A stretch of 64,000 bases of DNA from NCBI GenBank assembly GCA_015847255.1, contig JADLZK010004644.1:86460-150459 (forward strand), read 5' to 3'. The notes below the pieces were generated by a model that made no database searches, was not told the DNA's origin, and saw nothing but the letters and a program-made list of their open reading frames with translations. The DNA is from Hyparrhenia diplandra (Eukaryota > Streptophyta > Magnoliopsida > Poales > Poaceae). The position numbers were made by a program, and so were the translations under genes. This document shows, in pieces, positions 1 through 10,195 of the stretch (position 1 is the first letter of the stretch; the number at the start of each line of letters is the position of its first letter).

Positions 1-200
1 ATAGGAAGGGCTTGAGTTGGTCAAGCTATAAGGAGATACAACACACATAGGCTACAATGCGAACCCACTTGCCATAAAAAATTAAACACATACTCCCTCG
101 ATCTCTTTATACACGATGTTTTAGCTCTGCCTCAAGTATATCAAATATTATTTGAACCTAGACCTGAGGTGTCTCCACTTACATGAAGCTTAATGTGAAT
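1..200. repeat. Direct repeat, copy 1
   Basis: This segment recurs nearly unchanged at 672-709 plus 1098-1270. Shared stretches include GGCTTGAGTTGGTCAAGC, TGCGAACCCACTTGCC and TTTAGCTCTGCCTCAAG. The two copies differ by scattered substitutions and small indels. No coding capacity is recognised. This copy represents the state without the MITE found in copy 2. Confidence 0.85.
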
Positions 201-671
201 CTAGACCTGAGGTAGGTACTTAATCCTCAATCTTGTGAGACCATGCCTAGGTTAATCGAAACTTTCACAAGGGATATGGATGCACGCCCTTGAAAGGTCA
301 CTCATGAACCCGAAAGTGCTAAGCAATGGGAACAAATTATGGAGGGGGAATGGGGGGGCCATGGCCCCCCTAACATCACAATAATTTTTTTATAGAAAAT
401 ATAATTTAATAATTTATATTAGAAAAGTAGCGTGGATGGTCAAATCCCGTGCAAAAATCCAAGCAAATAATATACAATCGGTTCTTATATGGTTCACCGC
501 CCCTTATCCATAATTTTCGGCTCGCCATCGATGAAGAACACGAGGTGGAGCTTTTGGCGTAGTGTGTGGGCGTAGCAACCAAATGAGTAAATTAAGCAAT
601 GCGGTAGCCCTAGACCAATGTGTTCCATGACAGTGGGTTGAAACCGTAAGCCCAGTGGTGCATTTGTGAGC

Positions 672-1270
672 ATAGGAAGGGCTTGAGTTGGTCAAGCTAT
701 AAGGAGATACTCCCTCCGTCCGGTGAAGAATGCAATCCTAAGACTGGGCACGGGTACCAATGCACATTGTGAAATTACCAAAATGTCCTTGAGTCACCGT
801 GTTTGCACCAGCAGAAAATCACGGCAGCAGGACACAGGCAGCTGTGCTTTCTAGAAGACAATTAAATGAGTGGATGAGAGGAGACCACGTGTCCGCATGC
901 AAGCTCAATATGCCGCACCTGCTGGCTTTTCGTTCCAATTGAGTGGAGGAGAAAGCCTCGTCCTACCGATTTTGTTTTTCCTTTTTTCCTGCCATGAGGT
1001 GGTTGCAGGCTAGCTAGCGCCAATAGCAACAACTTTGGCATTCTTTCTCGGAAAATATTTAAACCGCAGGATCGCGGTCTTTGGCGGACGGAGGGAGTAC
1101 AACACAGATACAGAGGCTACAATGCGAACCCACTTGCCATAAAAAATCAAACACATACTCCCTCGGTCTCTTTATACACGACGTTTTAGCTCTGCCTCAA
1201 GTATATCAAATATTCTTTGAACCTAGACCTGAGGTGTCTCCACTTACATGAAGCTTATTGTGAATCGGGA
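672..1270. repeat. Direct repeat, copy 2, split by a MITE
   Basis: Second copy of the repeat at 1-200. Its left part (672-709) and right part (1098-1270) are separated by the element at 710-1097. After the shared stretch the two copies diverge at about 1262. No gene is recognised in it. Confidence 0.85.
710..1097. mobile_element. Stowaway-type MITE (388 bp)
   Basis: Terminal inverted repeats begin CTCCCTCCGTCC and end GGACGGAGGGAG. The element is flanked by a TA target duplication at 708-709 and 1098-1099. The matching unsplit sequence in copy 1 of the surrounding repeat (around 37-38) has a single TA, so the insertion site is confirmed from the sequence itself. There is no transposase reading frame. 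CTCCCTC ends with a TA duplication are typical of plant Tc1/mariner-derived Stowaway elements. Confidence 0.88.
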
Positions 1271-2036
1271 CCTCTAACTGAGCTGCCAACCCCGTATTAG
1301 GTATGTATGTATATAAACCAATATCTTGTTCAGCCGAACATTATTATGAAAACTAAAATCAGTCGGTTTATCGATCATCGAACGTCACTATTTAGGTGAA
1401 AGATAAAACTTATATTCAAGGAAACACAAGAGGGAGAAAATGAGGAATGAATCCATCCTTGCAAGTCATCCAACCCACGCACGACAAACTCAGTTTGATG
1501 ATTGGGTAGACGGCAGTCCCGGCGGCGCAACCGGAAACAAACACAGGAACAGGCATGCTGCTTGCTCGCCAAATGGCAAATGCAGATACGGATCGCAGCA
1601 GTAAAAATCAGAGAACTGGGCAAGTGGGCAGATGGCCAATGACTCTACAGTACAGAGGCCGTGCAGTGGCAGTGAGCGAGTGCCGAGTGGGGGAGGTGAG
1701 GGCCCCTGGACTGCAGTTTGAACAGCGGACAGGTCCCAGCCGTCACGTCTCCCGGAACGGGACATGAGATGGGGGAGAGTCAGGAGAAAGCGCCAAACCC
1801 AGCACCACCAAAATGGCGTCTCGCCCGCCCCCGCCGCACGCCGTTGCTGCCGCTGTGCTGCCGCTGCCGAGTGCCGTGCCGAGAAGCGTGCGGAGGCGCA
1901 GGCAAACGGGGAATGGACGAGAAGGGTGCGGTGTGGTGGATGGAACCGTGGGGGCGCGACAGCGACGTGGGATGGTAAAGTGCCTGGCTGCAGCGGAGTG
2001 CTCTCTGCTCTGATTCTGAACTCTTCTGTCCGGCTG
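1271..2036. other. Gap with no recognisable gene
   Basis: Mostly unique sequence, GC-rich from about 1660 to 1990. It contains short overlapping open frames on both strands with arginine/proline-rich composition, none resembling a known protein. Nothing else is supported. Confidence 0.5.
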
Positions 2037-2334
2037 GGTGTGTTTAGATCCCAAATTTCTCCCCAAATTTATTTATCTGAAAATTAAGATTCCCCCATCA
2101 CAAAAAATTAATTAAACACGTCGTGGAAAGATCAAATATAGGTAAAAAAATAACTAATTACACAGTTTAGATGTATTTTGTGAGACGAATCTTTTTGAGT
2201 CTAGTTTCCTTGTGGTTGGATAATATTTACCACAAACAAGCGAAACGTCGCAATGCATACATCTAAACTGTGTAATTATTTTAATATCACATCCCTCCAA
2301 AATTTGGCACCAACTTTATGGATCTAAACACACC
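2037..2334. mobile_element. TIR-bounded MITE-like element (about 298 bp)
   Basis: The left end GGTGTGTTTAGATCC is the inverse of the right end GGATCTAAACACACC. The interior is AT-rich and non-coding, with a second internal inverted pair around ACACAGTTTAGATGTAT and ATACATCTAAACTGTGT. I see no clear target duplication, so the superfamily (PIF/Harbinger or hAT) is unresolved. Confidence 0.7.
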
Positions 2335-3163
2335 GCAGACGAGCTCGCCCAGTCAGTCACTCGGCCAGTGTCAGTCAGTATCAGTCAGTCAGTCAGTAGC
2401 CCAGTACTGATGGTTTTACTCCTGTTCAGTGTAGCACAGCATGCTAGTAGGAGTACGTACAGTACGCTACTAGTAGTACTAGCTCCTCCTCAATCTCTAC
2501 CTCTACGTGTACGGTGTACACCTACAGTACGTAGTATACAGTATACCGCTAGCTTTCACTTCACAGTAACAGTGCGTCCGGGTCCACGTCCATCTGCGTT
2601 GCTGCCCAAACCAGTGCTGCGTGCTTGCTGCGTGCTGCCCCCCGTGTCAATCGCCCAACGGACAACCGCTAGCAGACGACGAACGTACGAGGCACAGTTT
2701 TGCTGTACAATCTGAAACGCACTAATGCAGTCAGATTTGCTGTGGGGGGTGGTCCTAAAATGCATCTCATTATCTCAATGCTCGAGTCATAAAAATCTCA
2801 GCTAAACCATACAGTAAATATCCTTCAAAGGTCCAGTTAATGTAGTACTCTACACGCATGGTCCAGTAGAACAAAATACTACTAGTTCAGAATCAATTCA
2901 TGCATAGGGTACAAGTACACAACATCTCAACCATGGCAGATCCACGGCAATGTAGCAACAGCAGCCCATATCTTAACAGGCACACATACCAGAGTGAGAC
3001 GAGCCATGTTGCTTCTTATGGCTCACACACGCATACTCTCTCTCTCATTACTTAATTAAAATTAATTAACAACGGTCACCGGCAAGCAAAGCGGCTAGAC
3101 GCCACACACAAGACCAGCTGCCATTCCAGACGGCAAAGCTGTCGTGTCAAAGCGGTCGCCGGT
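2335..3163. other. Region downstream of the IDS1-type gene
   Basis: Contains CAGT-rich microrepeats near 2350-2400 and AT-rich tracts. On the minus strand its upper part is probably the 3' UTR of the AP2 gene ending at 3164. The open frame at 2368-2715 (plus) has low-complexity composition and no recognised similarity. Confidence 0.45.
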
Positions 3164-6100
3164 CTAGGGGAAGAAGAACGGGTTTGTAGTTGGGAACGAC
3201 GCCGGCGGGTGAGACGGCGGCGGCATGCCGCTGTTCGCCCCGGCGGCGGTAGAGAATCCTGATGATGCTGCAGAGTGGTGCAACGGCACGTGAGGGGGAG
3301 CCCTGCGTTTGCCATGCCCAGGTGGGGAATGGCTGGGCACCCTGCTCAGGCCTTCGCTCCATTGGCCTTTCCTGAACCTGCACAGGCACAAGCATGGGCT
3401 TTGTTAAGTTTTGACCACAGTAAACGTTTTCACCTGAAAGAAGTTCACAGGAAACAGAGTGAACAAACAACCAAGTATGGGATCAGCCAATGTTGATTCG
3501 GTGAGCATGATAAATTACTCTGATTCTGTTTTAATTAATTTATTTATTGTATAGTACTGTACTCCTATGTTAGTTCTATTTCCCGTAAATTCAGAGCATC
3601 CTCAGGAATAAAAGCTGCGACACGTGATTCCTGATCAGCGTGGTACTAAGATGCATCCCATGTTATGTCAATGAACGGCCTGGTCGAAACATCAATCAGC
3701 TCACACGCCAAACAGTACCTGGGATTAGTACCCTAGACTCCTAGTACCAGCTGATAACCCCCAAAAAGGGCTGTATAGTGTATTTCCAAATAACAAGGCA
3801 TTTCATAAGAAATTTCAAAGCAAGTTAACTGTTTGTAGGGAATAAGGCTACAAGTAATGTTTATCGAGCTAGTCTCATCAAAAAGTTAGTCATCTGGGAG
3901 ATATATATTCTGCTTAATTGTTTCTTTTCATTATTTTTCTTTTTGGAACACAGGGCATGTTCAGCTAACCATCATGTATGGTTAGCATGGAATAACTGAT
4001 GGTGTATGAATAGAAATTTTCCTGTGTAACAAAGGGATCTTGGCGATACCTGGTGGTTCGGAAAGAAGCCATGACAAGCTGACGAGTACAAGAGCTGATG
4101 GTGGGATGGCACTGCTGGGTTTTGGTGATACCCGGGCCAAAGGGACGATGAGCTCATTGGCTACAGCAGCAGGAGATAGGAGCAAATACTGTAAGATCAA
4201 TAATAATTGTAGGACCTGGACCACGAATTAATATCTCAACTAACAATATACCAATCAAATAATCCTATGAATCTTTATAGGTCAGGAGTTATTAGTAGGA
4301 ACTAGTATCAGAGGTCCAAGACTCTACAAACAAGACAGTTCAACCTACATTTGCTTCCACCTTAAGATTTAATTTTTCTTGACACCTCTTTAGCTACCAT
4401 AAGTAGAAGGTTATATACTGAAAAATTGAATGGACCATTTTACCTGAGAGGCCATCGTATTTGAAGATTCAGGGGAATCACATGTTGGCTGGAGGCCAGT
4501 TAAGGTGTTGTCCCTTTTTGGATCTTGCACAGTAGGTTGTGAAATCCGCAAATCCAAATCAATGGCATCGGCATCAACAATTGCTGAGATCGTAGAGAAA
4601 ACCATGAGATACATCTCAGGACACTTTGGCTTATATGAAAAAAAAAAAGTCAGATGACAAGGCTGATTGTAATACCCTCAGTTTCGGTGTCAGGCAGGCT
4701 TTTATCTCCTGCATTGTAGGAGCTAGGCTCAAAGTTAGTCACCGCTTCCCTCCCATTGAATCGAAGGGCTGCCCTGTCATAAGCCCTACCAAATTGCAAT
4801 GGCAACAAGCATTAAAAGTCAGCAAAGTTAATGAAGCTGATGAAACCAGCATGTCCTTAGAAAATGAACCGTGAAAGCTACAGTAGTACCTTGCGGCTTC
4901 AACTTCGCTGTCAAAGAGCCCAAGATAGATGTACCTGCATGTGAATTCCAGTTGTGAGATACTCTGTCTCACCAGAGGGATGCTGCCTACACTGGTAGGC
5001 TTTGACAAAACTGGTCCTACACTACGGGGTGCAGGAATCGCGTTGTCTGCAAATGCTCATATCTGAAATCTAGTGGTTGCTGCAAATAGATCTGTATGAT
5101 ATTGTTAGGTGCCACGGCAAAACAATGAGTGGTGGAAGAGCAGCTTCCACCAATATAACAGAGACATCGTACTAACTCCTAGTAACATACTCCTACTAGC
5201 ACTAGTAGTAGATAATAACAAAGCACACTGCCCCCAACTAGAATCACCTTAAAATCATCCGCAAGCTGCAAGGACCTAACATGAACTTAAATTATGTCGA
5301 ACCAATCATCAACTGCCCACATGTCTAATGTGAAATCAAGGCAACTTCATCTAAGCGCTTTTTGCTCATAACCATGCTCTTAATAAGCTAATAATACTTC
5401 TATTATAGAGTATAAAAAGGGAAAGACAGGGGCTACTAAGTATGCAGGTCAATTTTACTGCCACTGCCAGCTTACTTCTTGCCAAGAAGTTGCCCCATCC
5501 TAGCTTCCCAGCGGCCGCACTTGTGCAGCGTCACGCCACGGTACTTGGAGCTTCCCCTCGCGAACCCGGTGCTCTGGCGCCGGAGTATGTGCACGAACTC
5601 CTCCTTGGTCCAATTCCTCATCTGGAAAGCACATCCATCGTCATCAGTCCACCGCGAAACTATCGATCATGGAGAAACTGTAGATGCCATTTGATGTTTC
5701 CATGCAACTATTACCTGTTTCAAATCATCCTCGTAGTCGCCCAGACTGAAGTTGATGTCCGCCTCGAGGCCACGGAACTTGATCGCAGCTCGATCGTACG
5801 CCCTGGTTGATCCAAACTTACCATTTCAAAAACGCTTATCGATCACAAAACTGCAAACCAACAAGAATTTAAGGAAGCAAAAGCTTCCTAACCTCGCAAC
5901 CGCGTGTGCAGTGTCAAAACCACCTGGGTAGAAGGGCGTCAGCACATCGAAACCAAATCAAACGGAGCAAAACTAATCGACAGTTCATAGAAGAAGCTCG
6001 AGCTCAGGCACTCACCTAAGTAGACTTGCTTCCCGCAATCCCTGCTCAAATCAAGCAGCAGCAGCGAAAGGAGGAGGAGGAGGAGAAGAAAGTGATCACG

Positions 6101-6544
6101 AGCCATAAGCGGATGGATTAGTACAGTAGTACTGGATGGTAATTACGAAGGTTCAGAATTTGAGTACCAGATGTGCGACTCCCAGCGTCCCGTCCTCCTG
6201 TAGAAGGTGACGCCCCTGTACTGCGAGCTGCGCGACCTCGGCCCACGCCGCGTCTTCTTCGGTGGCGCCACCGGCCTCTGGGCCACGACGAGATCCTCGG
6301 CACGCCGGGGCTGCCACACCGGCACCGGCGCCGGTTCCGGCTCGGTCGGCGGGGTCGGGGACGGGAAGAGCTGGCGCGTCATGAACCCCGTGGACGCGCC
6401 CGGCGCCATCTCGCCGGAGCAGTCGTCGTCATCGACGGGGCTCTCGAGCAGGCCGAACCGGAAGCCGCCGTCCGCGGAGTTGAGGACGGAGGAGCTCGAC
6501 GTGCCCGAGTCCGCCGGCGACGCTACATTGAGATCCAGCACCAT
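3164..6544 (-). CDS. IDS1: IDS1/SNB-type euAP2 transcription factor, 10 exons
   Basis: Nuclear double-AP2 DNA-binding regulator of the miR172-controlled class that sets spikelet meristem fate in grasses. Coding exons (minus): 6544-6168, 6041-6016, 5923-5893, 5802-5715, 5621-5476, 4934-4890, 4785-4676, 4583-4444, 4160-4050, 3377-3164. All splice sites are GT/AG and phases match across exons 1-10. The N-terminus starts MVLDLNV (EAR-like repressor motif) and carries TRQLFP. A basic run [17 protein letters not shown] opens AP2 domain 1 (exons 1-4); domain 2 runs from [17 protein letters not shown] (exons 5-7). A second LDL motif follows in DLDLRISQP. The C-terminus [10 protein letters not shown] is family-typical. 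I chose the ATG at 6544 because the family begins there; an in-frame ATG 13 codons upstream is possible. The exons sum to 1,288 nt, one more than a whole number of codons. The last exon needs removal of one base in the run at 3294-3298 to reach the family C-terminus, giving about 428 aa. Without that the frame ends at 3147. Confidence 0.92.
3253..3273 (-). promoter_or_regulatory. miR172 target site in the AP2 mRNA
   Basis: The minus strand reads CTGCAGCATCATCAGGATTC plus T, the conserved miR172 complementary site of euAP2 mRNAs. In the family-consistent frame it encodes AASSGF, the conserved residues at this position; in the uncorrected frame it reads CSIIRIL. The plus strand differs from mature miR172 (recalled) only by C for T at position 7 and at the last base. 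The site would allow cleavage or translational repression by miR172. Confidence 0.93.
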
Positions 6545-6958
6545 CTCCGCTCCGGGGCCCGCCGGAGCCAGCCAAAAGTCCACCTCCCTTCCAAGCTTCG
6601 ACTCACCAGTCGGTTACCCTGCCTGCCGGCCTGTCTGTCACCACTCACCACCGCCTGCTTGCTGCTGCTGCTCCGCCCCGAGGCAGAGCTTGATCGGCGG
6701 CGTCAGCCCCACGCGTCTCTATGGCGCCTGAGCAGGAGTGTAGCAGCCACGATAAGTAGCGTGGTGGGAGGAGGAGCAGTGGGTGGTGGTGGTGGCCGTG
6801 GCCATGGGATGAGGTGAGGGGAGGACGAGAAGGGAGAGGGAAAGGGCAGCGGAGCAGCAGTGCAGTGGGAGAAAAGGGAAGGGAGATGGGACGTCGAGGA
6901 GGGTGAAGGGTATCAAAGGTAAACTATTTTTTGTGCAAGGGAGCTTCGCTACGGGCAC
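6545..6958 (-). promoter_or_regulatory. Probable 5' UTR / leader of the AP2 gene
   Basis: On the minus strand this is a pyrimidine-rich tract (CT-rich blocks near 6830-6900) directly upstream of the AP2 start, typical of a plant leader. It carries an open frame at 6719-6958 of low-complexity Ser/Pro/Leu composition with no recognised similarity. I infer untranslated leader rather than a gene; the transcription start is not visible. Confidence 0.4.
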
Positions 6959-6959
6959 G

Positions 6960-7785
6960 CGCGCCTCCGGCCACGGTGGTTAACGTGTCGCCCGCCGGCT
7001 CGCCGGAGCCGGAGTTTGCCATGGGTTTTATAGCTGCACATTAACCGCAGGTTGTTTTTTAGCAGCTTCGTTGACATTGTCTTTCTTTTCCCCCTGTATC
7101 TTAGGGTCTAGAAAGATCTGTTCAAAAGAAATTAGATTTTTTATATGTCGCCATCTTTAGTGGCAATAATTGATAGCTATTTAGCTAGTGTCACCTAAAC
7201 ATTCTACACAAGAAACATAAAATATATATTTTTCTAATTTGATTAAATCAAGTCTTATCATAAAACACATGGTACTATGAAAATGATAGACAACTTTTAC
7301 CAAAAAGATATGATTTGTTTGAAAAGCAAGTACTAAAATATTAGTCGGCAAGACTACAGGCACTATCATAGCACACTTGCGCAAGTGGTCTTGACATGAA
7401 CGTAAGCGTTAGCAAAACTTTATAACTACAACGTAAAAGTTGGTCCTTATAAATGAAGTAATGTGCGGTTGATAATACATATCTTTTGAAGTGTCCACTG
7501 ACAACATATGTCGTTTTTATATAGCACGTTTGTACTACTACTTTAACACTCCCATCAAGTGTGTCCCGATATTTTCGGAATCCTCGGTGATATCTTCCAA
7601 ACACCCATTTATCTAAACAAACCGGCAAAACCACGCCAAGTGACACCAATAAATAACTAGTTAAGCCCCTGGATTAGAGTGTGCGGTGCGGCCATCTTTG
7701 GAAAGCTGGCAACCGCACTGACACGGCACGAACCATAGTGCAGGGCACCGGTTCAGCTGGTCGGTCGATCCTCCCTCAAGATGGC
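6960..7785. other. Intergenic, no recognisable feature
   Basis: AT-rich sequence upstream of the AP2 gene. Short open frames (for example 7341-7649 minus) lack recognised motifs or codon bias. Confidence 0.4.
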
Positions 7786-8290
7786 AAGCGGGTATGTACG
7801 GATGGATACTAGTTATCCATATCCGTATCCGCCCGAGGTCAAATCCATTACCCGTCGGGTTACCCGCGCGAAAAGCACATGGATACCGATTTCATTCCAT
7901 ACCCGTGCCTCGATGGGTAATTTTTTACCCGACGGGTAATCCATACCCGCTAATAAACCCGGAGTTTATGGGCTATATTATATACTCATATGCTTATATG
8001 GGCCAAATCTTGAGCTATATGGGCCAAATTCATGAACAATACACTAGAGTTTAGGAATATACATATACTCAAATGCTTTTATGGGCCAAATTAATGGGCC
8101 TATAAGCTTACTTGGGCTAAAATTGTAAAAGTCGGGTTATATATTTATGCGGGTATTTTTTTTCTACCCGCTAGTGCGCGGATATGGATACTACATTTCC
8201 ATACGTCATACCCGCCGGATACAATATTTTACCCATAACATATCCATGGATACCGGATACAACATTTTTCGGGTTTAACGATCCATGGAT
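7786..8290. repeat. Dispersed-repeat-like sequence rich in GGGTA/TACCC
   Basis: Repeated short words occur in both orientations: TACCCG, CGGGTAA, GGATACTA, TATGGGCCAAAT, and ATCCATGGAT twice near the right end. Similar G-rich words (GGGCGGGTCGGGTTAGGGCG) recur near 56020. The composition resembles non-coding transposon-derived sequence. No clean terminal repeats or target duplication could be defined. Confidence 0.45.
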
Positions 8291-8302
8291 CCCATCCCTC
8301 CT

Positions 8303-8495
8303 TGGCGATACTACGCCATCCAGCCAATCAGCTTTAGTGTGTGGACCAAAACCGCAGTGGCCGCCCGGTTTTCGAATACCTGTTGACGGCCGGTGACATC
8401 TTGAGTCCTCACCCATCCCTCCTCCGTCCCAAAATGGCGTTTTTTTGATACTACGCCATCCAGCCAATCAAAAGCCGACAGTGTGTGGACCAATA
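8303..8495. repeat. Two-copy short direct repeat, period about 140 bp
   Basis: The block GATACTACGCCATCCAGCCA followed by ATCA and then AGTGTGTGGACCAA occurs at about 8308-8351 and again at about 8448-8493. The spacer is GC-rich. No coding function is recognised. It may be a short tandem duplication or part of a transposon terminal region. Confidence 0.75.
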
Positions 8496-8499
8496 ATGC

Positions 8500-9900
8500 C
8501 AGCGCGCAGATCTTTGGCCGCCCGCGCGACAAACAGCCAGCTCCTGTTGTACGGCCGGTACTTAACCGGAAAAACAAATCACGCGTCGTACGCATCGGAC
8601 ACTACAATAGGCGCATTATTGGCACTTTGGCAGTGCAAAATCCTAGACTAATCCTGCAGCGCAGCCGCAGTGCCGCAAGGGCCCTCCCCCCGCGGCGGCA
8701 CGGGTAGAATGGTCGAAGCCAGCCGCCCGCCGCTGTCCGGGCGCCGACTCGGCGCGGCGGCGCGCGAGCAGCGGCCCCTGGCATCCGCCGTCCGCGCGGC
8801 TTTGGGCAGGCCGGCAGTGGGTGACTGGGACGCGCGTAGGCGTAGCGGCCGAGCTCCCAAAATCGCAAAGTCTCCGCGGCGGGCACGAGATGCACGCGCG
8901 GGTAGTTGGCATTGGCAATGGCAAGGGAACTATCAGATCAGATGAGATCAGATCCAGATCTTTCTGCGGCCTCGAGCCCAACCCCAAACTGTTCTGAACC
9001 GTCCATCGGCCATCTACATCAACAGTTGCTCGCTCGCCCGTGCTGACGCGCTGAGCCCGTCAGCTGCTGCGCATGCGCTGCGCCCGACGCCCGTCAAGTC
9101 CGTGGCTCCGGTCAGGCGTACTAGTATGGTGCCGTGCCGCCGCAGGCACGCGCGCCGAGCCGCACATACGTATACGTACCTGTCCGTCCGTGCACGGTGC
9201 GCCGCCTCGTGCCGTCATGCGCCGACCCAGCGGGCCGGGAAACGTCGCTCGTCCCGTTTCCAGAAATGCACCGGCGGCACGGACCTATCCCATCCGCACG
9301 CTCGTGAGCCGTGTGCGGGGAGTAGTAGGTTGGCCGCCGAGGACGGCGACAGCGCCACCCGTGTCTTTCCGCCGGCCGGCACAGTGCTTTGACTTGAATG
9401 GTCATTGGAGGATGCCTTCATCTGCACCGGCTGGCTGCAGGATGGACGATGGCGTGCGTACTTGCTCCGTGCTGCCCGTGCGTCGTGGGGAACCAGCTGG
9501 GAGGAAGAAGAAAAAAAAATGTGGAGAGGGGAGAGCGAGTACTCCGTATCACTATCCGCGTATATTAACTGCGGGATCGTGATGGATTGCGCTTGCGCGC
9601 GTCGTACGGCTTTGGGCGACGTCTTTCTGTTCAGAGCGCATCGTGTTTTCGACTGACTTGAGATTAGGGCTGTACAGGTACAGTATATACTTAACTATTT
9701 TTCTTTGACAATGTAACAGTATCACTATTAGTTATTACTGGTAAACACATGTCAGTACGTAACACAGAGGATTAGTACCGTGGCGATCTTTGCTTGTTTG
9801 GCATTGTTGCGTCTCATCCTGATCCCGACTGTACGGTTTGACTTGTTCATCCGTTAGGCTTGCGCACTGATCTTGGTTGGAGAGCATAATGAATTAAAAT
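8500..9900. other. GC-rich intergenic stretch without a recognised gene
   Basis: Long overlapping open frames on both strands (for example 9073-9582 plus) are explained by GC-rich composition. Their translations are Arg/Pro/Ala-rich with no domain I recognise. A short A-run lies at about 9510-9520. Confidence 0.4.
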
Positions 9901-9903
9901 TCT

Positions 9904-10014
9904 CTAGGCCCAGTCACACGGCTGAAGGGGAGCCTCGACTTTTTTCGGGTGGGCCGTGTGTTGAAATTGCACAAAACTTGGCCCGACTCAGTTGACCCAA
10001 AGGCTTTAGCCCAT
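9904..10014 (+). promoter_or_regulatory. Site II (TGGGCY) motifs upstream of RPS23
   Basis: Three TGGGCC/TGGGCT motifs lie 180-290 bp upstream of the RPS23 start: minus-strand TGGGCC at about 9907-9912, plus-strand TGGGCC at about 9950-9955, and minus-strand TGGGCT at about 10008-10013. Site II elements are known TCP-factor sites common in plant ribosomal-protein promoters. Function here is inferred. Confidence 0.5.
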
Positions 10015-10195
10015 TTACTCCAAACAGATCCCTAGGCCCTATTTTAGAGCAGAAGGGATATAAACGTTCCCCTAGACCCGACTCCTAACCCTTCCGCCGC
10101 CGCCGCCGCCGCCTGATAGCTCCAGCGTCCTCGCCGTCGGCTGTTCGGCTGCCGTACTCCCTCTACGAGCTAGGCATCACCTTTGCCGATCCAAC

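Noticed and set aside
2368..2715. 115-codon open frame on the plus strand
   Set aside because: Composition follows CAGT/GTAC microrepeats; no motif, no conserved residues, and no splice or start context.
6173..6817. 214-codon plus-strand frame opposite the AP2 gene
   Set aside because: Antisense shadow of AP2 exon 1, whose protein is clearly recognisable on the minus strand.
9073..9582. 169-codon open frame in a GC-rich stretch
   Set aside because: Arg/Pro-rich, overlapped by equally long frames on the other strand; explained by base composition.
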